This document shows positions 42,792 through 49,715 of a stretch of 64,000 nucleotides of DNA, one piece after another. Every line of letters begins with the position of its first letter. Position 1 is the stretch's first letter. The position numbers were made by a program, and so were the translations under genes. Below the pieces are notes generated by a model. That model worked only from the letters and a program-made list of their open reading frames with translations. It did not search any database and was not told where the DNA came from. Source of the DNA: Hymenobacter persicinus (GTDB taxonomy: Bacteria; Bacteroidota; Bacteroidia; Cytophagales; Hymenobacteraceae); assembly GCF_004167665.1 (NCBI RefSeq), contig NZ_SEWE01000002.1:158550-222549 (forward strand), given 5' to 3'.

Positions 42792-44762
42792 ATGATGCGT
42801 ACCCTTCAGGTGGCCCCGCCCCAGCGGTCCACTCTGCTTGTTGTCGGTTTGCTGCTGAGTTGGCTCAGCGGGCCCGCCCGGGCGTGGGCGCAGGGCGGCG
42901 CTTTCCCCGACTCCACGCACCTGACCGCCCCGCAGCTGCCCGCCGTGCGGGTGCAGGGGCTGCGGCCCAGCCGCTTTGCCGTGGGCAGCCGGGTGCTGAC
43001 GCTGGACTCGGCCGTGCTGGGCCAGTACCGGGCCGGCACGCTGGCCGACGTGCTGCTGGCCCAGACGCCGGTATATGTCAAGAACTACGGACCCGGCCAG
43101 CTGTCCTCGATTTCCATCCGGGGCACTTCGGCCCGGCACACGGCCGTGCTCTGGAACGGCTTCAACATCATGCTCCCCTCTTTGGGAGAGTCAGACTTTG
43201 CGCTGCTGCCCACCAACGGCGCCACCCGGGTTGACGTGCAGTACGGGCCGGCCGGGGCCGCCTATGGCAACGGCGCGGTGGGCGGGGCGGTGCTGCTCTC
43301 GTCGCCGGTGGAGTGGGGCGCGGGGGCCCGGGGCTCGGTGCAGGCCGACGCCGGCAGCTTCGGGCTGCGGGCCGGCAGCGCGGAAGGCCGCTTCAGCAAC
43401 CAGAAAATAGCGGTGCGCGGCGCGGCCTCCTACCGCTCGGCCCTCAACAATTTTTACTACGACTCCCTCTCGGCCGACGGCCCGCTGCGGCGGCGCCAGC
43501 CCAACGCCGACTTCTGGCAGTGGAGCCTCACCCAGGATGCCACCCTGCGCGTGGGCGACCGGGGTGAGGTGCTGGCCGCCGTCTGGCTCACCGACGCCGA
43601 CCGCCACATTCAGCCCTCCATCGGCTCGGCCAACAACCACGCCCGGGAGCGGGACCAGAGCCGCCGCCTGCAAACCGGCTACCGCCACGTCAGCCAACGG
43701 GCGGAGTGGGCCGTGCGCGGGGCTTGGTTTGAGGACGTGCTCAACTACTACAACGGCAACCTGACCAGCAGCTCCCGGGTGCGCACCACCCAGGCCCAGG
43801 CTGAATACACGGCTACTTTTCGGCCCAACCTGAGCTTGCGCGCCGGCGCCGAAGCCCAGCACTTCGCGGCCCAGGTCGACGGCTACGGCCGCGCCATCAC
43901 CGAAAACCGCTTTTCCGGCTTCGCCCTGCTTCGCTACGACCCGCGGCCGAGCCTGCACTTGTCGATGAACCTGCGGCAGGCCGTGGTGCCGGGCCGCCGG
44001 CCGCCGCTGGCTCCCACGCTGGGCGCCGAGTGGCAGCTGTGGGCCAATGAGCAGCAACAATTCAGCCTGAAGGGCAGCGCCTCGCGCAGTTACCGGGCGC
44101 CCACCCTGAACGAGCGGTACTGGCGGCCCGGCGGCAACGTCAATCTGAAGCCCGAAACCAGCCTGGGCTACGAAGCCGGCCTGCAGCACCACTGGCAGCC
44201 GGGCCGTAGTACGCTGCACTCCGAGCTCACGGCCTACCAGCAGCGCGTGGACGACTGGGTGGAGTGGACCACCCACCCCACACTCAGCTACGACACGCCC
44301 CAGAACCTGCGCCAGGTGCGCACCCGCGGCCTGGAGGCCAGCACCCGCCTGAACTGGCAGCGCCAACGCTACCTGTTCACGGCCCAGGCCGCCTACAGCT
44401 TCACCGAGGCCGAGAAAACCCGGGGCTACGCCAACGACCCCAGCCCTACCGGCCGGCAATTGCGCTACGTGCCCCGGCACACGGCCGCTTTCAGCACCGA
44501 CCAAAGCTGGCGCCACTGGCAGCTGACCACGGCCCTGACCCTGACCGGCTACCGCTACACCGATAATTCCGCCACCGACTTTCTACCGTCCTACCTGCTG
44601 CTGCACGCCACGCTGGCCCACACGTTTGCTCTGCCCGCCGGCTGCCGGCTGATTGTGCTGGCCCAGGGCTACAACCTGACCAACGCCGTGTACCAGAACT
44701 ACGCCTACCGCGCCATGCCGCCCCGCTCGGCGGTGCTGAGCGTGCGGGTGGCGTGGCGGTAG
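42792..44762 (+). CDS. btuB: TonB-dependent cobalamin receptor (BtuB-type)
   Basis: Outer-membrane transporter for cobalamins, powered by TonB. A signal peptide (to about residue 34, GPARAWAQ) is followed by the plug domain (LADVLLAQTPVYVKNYGPGQL, SISIRGTSARHTAVLWNGF, GAAYGNGAVGGAVLLSS) and a long beta barrel ending SAVLSVRVAWR with a C-terminal aromatic-type strand. 656 residues. The substrate assignment rests on the riboswitch and on the next gene. Confidence 0.88.
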   Translation: MMRTLQVAPPQRSTLLVVGLLLSWLSGPARAWAQGGAFPDSTHLTAPQLPAVRVQGLRPSRFAVGSRVLTLDSAVLGQYRAGTLADVLLAQTPVYVKNYGPGQLSSISIRGTSARHTAVLWNGFNIMLPSLGESDFALLPTNGATRVDVQYGPAGAAYGNGAVGGAVLLSSPVEWGAGARGSVQADAGSFGLRAGSAEGRFSNQKIAVRGAASYRSALNNFYYDSLSADGPLRRRQPNADFWQWSLTQDATLRVGDRGEVLAAVWLTDADRHIQPSIGSANNHARERDQSRRLQTGYRHVSQRAEWAVRGAWFEDVLNYYNGNLTSSSRVRTTQAQAEYTATFRPNLSLRAGAEAQHFAAQVDGYGRAITENRFSGFALLRYDPRPSLHLSMNLRQAVVPGRRPPLAPTLGAEWQLWANEQQQFSLKGSASRSYRAPTLNERYWRPGGNVNLKPETSLGYEAGLQHHWQPGRSTLHSELTAYQQRVDDWVEWTTHPTLSYDTPQNLRQVRTRGLEASTRLNWQRQRYLFTAQAAYSFTEAEKTRGYANDPSPTGRQLRYVPRHTAAFSTDQSWRHWQLTTALTLTGYRYTDNSATDFLPSYLLLHATLAHTFALPAGCRLIVLAQGYNLTNAVYQNYAYRAMPPRSAVLSVRVAWR

Positions 44763-44811
44763 TCGGACCTCCCCTCGTTTTTCTTTCACCTTATCCTATT
44801 TCCATTTCCCC

Positions 44812-45918
44812 ATGCGCTTTTTCGCTTTTTCCTCCCGGGCCTTTACCCGCGTCGCCCTGCTCGGCGGCTCGGCCCTGGCTTTGTTTAGCTGCGACCCTGA
44901 CAACACCACCTCGGAGCCAGAACCGCTTCAGCCCAGCAACGGCGTGTTTATCGTTAATGAAGGCAATTTCGGCACGCCCAACGGGGCCGTCAGCACCTTC
45001 AACATCGGTGCCCGGAAGGTCGTCGACCTCGACATCTTCAAGACTGCCAACGGCCGGACCCTAGGCGACAATGTGCAGTCCCTGACGGTGGTAGACACGG
45101 TGGGCTACGTGGTAGTGACCGAGAGCAACAAGATCGAAGTGGTGCGCCTGCCCGAGTTCAAAAACGTGAAGCGGACCGTCAAAACCGTGACCGGCCTGCT
45201 CAAACCCCGCTACTTCGCCGCCCTGTCGGCCACGAAAGGCTATGTCACTGAGTGGGTTGATTACGGGGTGAAAGGCCGGCTCTCAGTTATCGACCTGACC
45301 ACGAACAAAGTGCTCAAAACCATTCCGCTCAGCGGGGAGCAGCCCGAGCAACTGCTCGTGGCCGGCGGCAAGGTGTACGTGGCCAACAGCGGCAGCAGCA
45401 TCGTGTCTGTTATCAATACCACCACCGACACGGAGGAAGCTACCATTCCCGTCGGCGACTCGCCCAACAGCCTGGTACTGGACCAGAACGGCCGCGTATG
45501 GGTGCTCTGCGCCGGTTTTGCCGGCTACGACAGCAACTTCAACATTGACCCCAACACGTCTACCAAGGGCGCGCTGGTGAGCTTCCTGCCCGCCGCACCC
45601 ACGGCCCTGCAACGCCTGAACTTCGCTTCCACCACCGGCTTTCCTGGCCATCTGCAGCTCGACGGCTCCAAAACCCAGCTCCACTACATCTATAGCAAAG
45701 GCGTGTACCGCATGAACATCGTGGACCGGACCCTGCCCACGACCCCGCTGATTCGCCGCGGCTTCTACGGCTTGGGTATTGACCCCAAGGATAACACGAT
45801 TTACGGGGCCGTGGCGCCCTATAGCACCGCCGGCAAGTTCGTGCGCTTCCAGACCTCCGGCACGGCCATCGACTCGTTTACGGTGAACCTGCTGCCCAAC
45901 GGCTTCGTGTTCTACTAA
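44812..45918 (+). CDS. BtuG-like beta-propeller lipoprotein (DUF5074/YncE-type)
   Basis: Surface lipoprotein. The lipobox region is SALALFSC, with Cys24 as likely anchor. The rest is made of repeated propeller blades (GVFIVNEGNFGTPNGAVSTFN, KGRLSVIDLTTNKVLKTIPL, KVYVANSGSSIVSVINTTTD, NSLVLDQNGRVWVLC). In Bacteroides, BtuG is a propeller lipoprotein that captures vitamin B12 and passes it to BtuB; the riboswitch-btuB-propeller order here argues for the same role. 368 residues. A terminator follows. Confidence 0.72.
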   Translation: MRFFAFSSRAFTRVALLGGSALALFSCDPDNTTSEPEPLQPSNGVFIVNEGNFGTPNGAVSTFNIGARKVVDLDIFKTANGRTLGDNVQSLTVVDTVGYVVVTESNKIEVVRLPEFKNVKRTVKTVTGLLKPRYFAALSATKGYVTEWVDYGVKGRLSVIDLTTNKVLKTIPLSGEQPEQLLVAGGKVYVANSGSSIVSVINTTTDTEEATIPVGDSPNSLVLDQNGRVWVLCAGFAGYDSNFNIDPNTSTKGALVSFLPAAPTALQRLNFASTTGFPGHLQLDGSKTQLHYIYSKGVYRMNIVDRTLPTTPLIRRGFYGLGIDPKDNTIYGAVAPYSTAGKFVRFQTSGTAIDSFTVNLLPNGFVFY

Positions 45919-45944
45919 CCGCTGCCGGATCCTAAGGGTCAAAG

Positions 45945-45978
45945 GAAAGCCCCTCTGCTGCACTGCGGAGGGGCTTTT
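45945..45978. terminator. Bidirectional terminator after the BtuG-like gene
   Basis: GAAAGCCCCTC pairs with GAGGGGCTTTTC, extended by GC around the loop. The forward side ends in TTTTCTTCG and the reverse side also has T runs. It separates convergent genes. Confidence 0.9.
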
Positions 45979-45998
45979 CTTCGTTTTACAGAGGCGGC

Positions 45999-46262
45999 TT
46001 ACTTGTCCTCGATACCGTCGTTGTTGCGGTCCTTGGCCTCGCCGGCGTGGTCGTAGAGCTCCTTGCCCATCTTGACCTTGGTCGTGTCGCCGACGCCGTT
46101 GGTGTTGGACGTAGCACGCTGGCCGGGGTCGGGGTCTTTGGTTTTATTGTCGCCGAGCTCCACGTTGGTGTCGCCGGGCTTGGTGCCGGTATTGCAGGCG
46201 GAAAGGGAGGCCGTGGCCAGCAGCAGAGCCAGGGCTAGCGGACGGAGCAGAACAGTTTTCAT
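45999..46262 (-). CDS. Small lipoprotein of unknown function
   Basis: 87 residues. Signal peptide with lipobox LATASLSAC (Cys about residue 23), then a short acidic, Asp/Asn/Lys-rich body with no recognisable domain; the C-terminal EAKDRNNDGIEDK resembles a calcium-binding DxNxDG-type repeat. The ATG at 46262 is chosen; an upstream extension has no protein character. Confidence 0.55.
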   Translation of the reverse strand: MKTVLLRPLALALLLATASLSACNTGTKPGDTNVELGDNKTKDPDPGQRATSNTNGVGDTTKVKMGKELYDHAGEAKDRNNDGIEDK

Positions 46263-46438
46263 GGGATTGGGGCTGAAACGGGAAAGGCAAAGCAGGTATT
46301 TGAGTCTCCTACGGCTGCGCGGCGCGGTGGTTTTTGGCGGCTCCGCCCGTTTGGCTAACAACTGGCCCAGGCGGGGCAACGACGACGCCAGTTCCGCGTA
46401 CTAGCCAAGCGGTCAGTGGCGAAAGTCGGGCAAGCCGG

Positions 46439-46446
46439 TATCTTTG
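46439..46446 (+). promoter_or_regulatory. -7 box before the 46465 gene
   Basis: TATCTTTG lies 18 bases before the ATG at 46465, leaving a short leader. It could drive both the membrane gene and the overlapping AraC gene. Confidence 0.5.
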
Positions 46447-46464
46447 TTGTCCTGTCTTCGGCTT

Positions 46465-46833
46465 ATGAACACTTTCCGCGCTTCCTACTCTGCTTACCGG
46501 CCCGTACTACGACAGGCCGGGATTCTGGCTTTGATTAGCTTAGTGCTGGCCACGACGCTGATTGCGTACCTGTTTGGCGCCTCCGACCATTTTTTTGGCC
46601 GACTATGTGGCGCTTTTTTCGTATTATTCTGGCTGTTAGCCGTTACGTTCCTGGGAGTTGTACCCTTCGTGAACTGGGCGGCCGTTAACTGGTTTGGGAA
46701 AGCATGGGGCACCACGTCGCCGGAACCCGCGCGGCGCAATCCCCGTTCTGCACCTGCCACTGCCTCTTCCTTAGCTCGGAAAACCGGTCGGCCCGCCGCT
46801 GCCCGGCTGGACTCTTCATCAAAACGCCCGTGA
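46465..46833 (+). CDS. Hypothetical membrane protein, coupled to an AraC gene
   Basis: 122 residues with two hydrophobic segments (LALISLVLATTLIAYLFGA and FFVLFWLLAVTFLGVVPFV), then a basic Ser/Pro/Ala-rich tail. No family recognised. Its stop overlaps the GTG of the AraC gene (GTGA), so the two are probably translated together. Confidence 0.55.
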   Translation: MNTFRASYSAYRPVLRQAGILALISLVLATTLIAYLFGASDHFFGRLCGAFFVLFWLLAVTFLGVVPFVNWAAVNWFGKAWGTTSPEPARRNPRSAPATASSLARKTGRPAAARLDSSSKRP

Positions 46834-47402
46834 AAACTACGCTCCTGCACATCAAAAACATGGTTTGCCCCCGCTGCATCGAAGCCGTGCGCGGCCTTCT
46901 TGAGCAAGCCGGTTACCGGCCGACCGAGGTCACTCTGGGTCAGGCCCAACTCGACCAGAACACCCCCGTAGACCCCGCCGCCGTGGCCCCGATTCTTCAG
47001 GAAGCCGGTTTCGACGTGCTCATGGGTCGGGCCGAGCAGCTGACCGAACAAATCAAGGGTGCCCTGGGCGAATACCTCGAGCACCTGCGCACGGCTCGCA
47101 TGCCCCTGACCACCTCCGCCTTCCTCACCGACCGGTTTGCGGCCACTTACTCCCACCTGAGCAAGGTATTTTCGCGCACTGCCAACCTGACCATTGAAAA
47201 ATACCTGATCCGCCTCAAGATTGAGCGGGTCAAGGAAATGTTGAGCTACGGCGAGATGACGCTGGGTGAAATTGCCGACCAGATGCGCTACAGCAGCGGC
47301 CAGCACTTGAGCAACCAATTCCGCCAGGTGACGGGCCGCTCGGTGAGCGAATTCCGCCGCGACCTGATGCCCAAACGCCTTTCGCTCGACGAGCTGGTGT
47401 AA
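46830..47402 (+). CDS. AraC-family regulator with HMA-like CxxC domain
   Basis: Putative metal-responsive transcription factor. The GTG start gives KTTLLHIKNMVCPRC, whose Cys13 and Cys16 resemble the heavy-metal-associated CxxC loop, in a domain of about 70 residues. A linker leads to an AraC-type double helix-turn-helix (ATYSHLSKVFSRTANLTIEKYLIRLKIERVKEML, then YSSGQHLSNQFRQVTGRSVSEFRRDL). 190 residues. The next gene encodes a His/Met-rich outer-membrane protein, which fits a copper or similar metal role, but no metal has been shown. Confidence 0.75.
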   Translation: MKTTLLHIKNMVCPRCIEAVRGLLEQAGYRPTEVTLGQAQLDQNTPVDPAAVAPILQEAGFDVLMGRAEQLTEQIKGALGEYLEHLRTARMPLTTSAFLTDRFAATYSHLSKVFSRTANLTIEKYLIRLKIERVKEMLSYGEMTLGEIADQMRYSSGQHLSNQFRQVTGRSVSEFRRDLMPKRLSLDELV

Positions 47403-47464
47403 GCATAGCTAGGCAGGCCCAAGTATTACGTGCTTGCCGACCGAATCCTGTATAACCGAAAGTG

Positions 47465-47518
47465 GCCCGTTGGGGTATTGAGTGGAGTATTTCCCTCAAT
47501 GCCCCGACGGGCTTTTTT
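47465..47518 (+). terminator. Long terminator-like hairpin ending at a start codon
   Basis: A stem of about 18 bp (GCCCGTTGGGGTATTGAG with CTCAATGCCCCGACGGGC; a few G-T pairs) is followed by six Ts at 47513-47518. The next ATG begins at 47520. It may terminate the AraC transcript, or attenuate the gene that follows. Confidence 0.85.
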
Positions 47519-47519
47519 C

Positions 47520-49034
47520 ATGGCAACCACTCTCGCCTCCCTCCGCCGCCTGCTGCTGGCCCTACCCCTGCTCACGCTGCCTTTGCTTGGCTACGGCCAG
47601 CACGAAATGCACAACATGCCCGCCAAACCGGCCCCGGCCGCCGACACTACCCGCCAGCGCCCCGCCCCCGTGGACCACAGTAAAATGAACCACGGCCAGA
47701 TGGACCATAGCACAATGGACCATAGCCAGATGAATCACGGCCAGATGCCTGGCATGAGCCCCGTCGACACGGCCATGCACCACGATGGTATGGAAGATAT
47801 GGGAAGCATGTCGCACGCCTACTCGCGGCGCCTGCCCATGGGCCGCAATGGCTCGGGGACGGCCTGGAACCCTGACCAGACCCCGATGTATATGTGGATG
47901 AGCCACCACGGCAAGTGGATGGTGATGAACCACGGTGCCGTGTACCTGCGCTACACCAACCAGAACGTGGGCCGCAGCAGCGGACAGCGCGGAGGCAGAA
48001 CCTTCGACGCGCCCAACTGGTTTATGACCATGGCCCAGCGCCCAATCGGTGACAAGGGTTTGCTCAACCTGACGGCCATGTTTTCCCTCGACGCCCTCAC
48101 CGACGGGGCTAACGGCTACCCGCTGCTGTTTCAGAGCGGGGAAGCTTACCGGGGCCGGCCCCTGGTGGACCGCCAGCACCCCCACGACCTGTTTTCGGCC
48201 CTGAGCATCGGCTACACCCACTCGTTTTCGGAAGATGTGGACCTAACCGCCTACGTGGGCTACCCCGGGGAGCCAGCCATCGGACCGGTGGCCTTTATGC
48301 ACCGAATTTCGGCCATGCCTAACGCCGACGCGCCTCTGGGCCACCACTGGCAGGACGCCACGCACATCACTTTCGGGGTAGCCACGCTCGGGCTGCGCTA
48401 CCGGCAGTTCCGCCTCGAAGGCTCCAACTTCACCGGCCGGGAGCCCGACGAGCACCGTTTCAACTTCGACAAGCCCCGGGCCGACTCCTGGGCGGGCCGC
48501 CTGAGCTGGAACCCCACTGCCACGCTGGCGCTGCAAGTGTCGCGGGCCTTTATCAAGAGCCCCGAGCAGCTGTTTCCCGACGAAGACGTGCAGCGCACCA
48601 CGGCCTCGGTTATACACAGCCGGCAGTGGACCGACGGCCACTACGCCACTTCGGCCGTGGTCTGGGGTATGAACACCCACGTCACGAACGGCCATAGCGA
48701 CGAAAGCGCCCACTCCTTCCTGGCTGAAACCAACGTGCAGCTGGGTCGTCCGGCCGTGTTTGGGCGCTACGAGTTTGTGCAGAAATCTTCTGAGGAACTG
48801 CAGCTCGAGGCCGGCCCCTCCCACGCCGAACACGCCCTCTACAACATTCACGCCCTGACCCTGGGCGCCACATACCTGCTTACCCAGGTAGCCAAAACCG
48901 ACCTCACCCTGGGCGTGCAGAGCACCCTCTACCGCCCCGACCAGCTGCTGCGCCCCTCCTACGGCAAGACGCCGGTGTCAGCGGAGGTGTATCTGCGGCT
49001 AAACCCCTCGCAGCTGCGGATGGGCAAGATGTAG
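47520..49034 (+). CDS. His/Met-rich outer-membrane-type protein
   Basis: 504 residues. Signal peptide ([20 protein letters not shown] to about YGQ26), then about 65 residues dense in His and Met (MNHGQMDHSTMDHSQMNHGQ and relatives), a pattern seen in copper-binding proteins. The rest reads as an outer-membrane beta-barrel (LTAMFSLDALTDG, FGVATLGLRYRQFRLEGSNF, ending VYLRLNPSQLRMGKM). Metal export or storage is an inference. The hairpin ending just before the ATG leaves no room for a normal ribosome-binding site; an alternative ATG at 47499 lies inside the hairpin. Confidence 0.7.
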   Translation: MATTLASLRRLLLALPLLTLPLLGYGQHEMHNMPAKPAPAADTTRQRPAPVDHSKMNHGQMDHSTMDHSQMNHGQMPGMSPVDTAMHHDGMEDMGSMSHAYSRRLPMGRNGSGTAWNPDQTPMYMWMSHHGKWMVMNHGAVYLRYTNQNVGRSSGQRGGRTFDAPNWFMTMAQRPIGDKGLLNLTAMFSLDALTDGANGYPLLFQSGEAYRGRPLVDRQHPHDLFSALSIGYTHSFSEDVDLTAYVGYPGEPAIGPVAFMHRISAMPNADAPLGHHWQDATHITFGVATLGLRYRQFRLEGSNFTGREPDEHRFNFDKPRADSWAGRLSWNPTATLALQVSRAFIKSPEQLFPDEDVQRTTASVIHSRQWTDGHYATSAVVWGMNTHVTNGHSDESAHSFLAETNVQLGRPAVFGRYEFVQKSSEELQLEAGPSHAEHALYNIHALTLGATYLLTQVAKTDLTLGVQSTLYRPDQLLRPSYGKTPVSAEVYLRLNPSQLRMGKM

Positions 49035-49050
49035 CGGCGGGCTAGGCTAG

Positions 49051-49617
49051 TTAGCTGTTAGCAGCCGGGGGGTCTTCGGTATTCCGGTCCAGGACGCCGG
49101 AATTATTCCGGATGAGCGGACTACACTCAAAGGTGACGGGGATGTCCATGGGCGCCCCAAGCAGGTTCGTATCCCGGCAAAACGCGTTGTCTTCTATGGT
49201 CACCTCAGCTTGGTACCAGCAGTCGAAGAAGTTCACGAAGCCTTGGAACACGTTGCCCCGCAGCCATACTGGGCAGCCGGGCTGGTTGTGCCCGCCGGCC
49301 TGAAAATCCAGGTAGCTTTCCACCTAGCAATTGTCGAGCACCAGCCCACGTAGAAAATAGGCCGCAACGAATTCGGCCTGGGTCAAGTGCGTATCGTGCA
49401 ACTCAACCGGCTGTTCAAAAGTCAGCATGCTGCCCTGCAATTCGTCCAGGCGGCAGTGTTGGATCCTGATGGACAGGCGGACATACGTAGCCTCGATGGC
49501 CAGCGCAGTAAAGTCCAGCCGCCCTACGACGTGGTAGCCGCGCAGTGTTTCGCCGTTCTGCAGCATCGCAAGGGCCGCTGCGGCCGGCAGTGACGGCAAC
49601 TGTCGAGGTTCAGTCAT
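49051..49617 (-). pseudogene. Broken pentapeptide-like protein gene (in-frame TAG)
   Basis: Two same-frame pieces are split by one TAG at 49326-49324: 97 residues (MTEPRQLPSLPAAAALAML to RGLVLDNC), then GTG-GAA-AGC (ESYLDFQAGGHNQPGC) for another 90 residues to a TAG/TAA-type end. Both pieces have the alternating short beta pattern of a right-handed helix protein (RIQHCRLDELQGSMLTF; LRGNVFQGFVNFFDC). Removing the TAG gives a 187-residue protein. It could be a real pseudogene, a sequencing error, or a readthrough gene. Function unknown. Confidence 0.7.
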
Positions 49618-49670
49618 GGGAGTTCAAGGGTAAGGTTGATGCTGGAAGGTACGAACCAGGCAATCAGCCG

Positions 49671-49678
49671 TACCTTTG
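49671..49678 (+). promoter_or_regulatory. -7 box of the radical SAM gene
   Basis: TACCTTTG lies 38 bases before the GTG start at 49716, an exact TAnnTTTG match. A TTG occurs further up but with a spacer of 32 bases. Confidence 0.55.
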
Positions 49679-49715
49679 CGGGCACCTTTGCTGCCGTCCG
49701 GCAGTTATTAGCCCC

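Noticed and set aside
49051..49617. Two separate genes on either side of the TAG
   Set aside because: The frame is the same, the join is seamless (TGC-TAG-GTG) and both parts have the same repeat style, so one broken gene explains it better.
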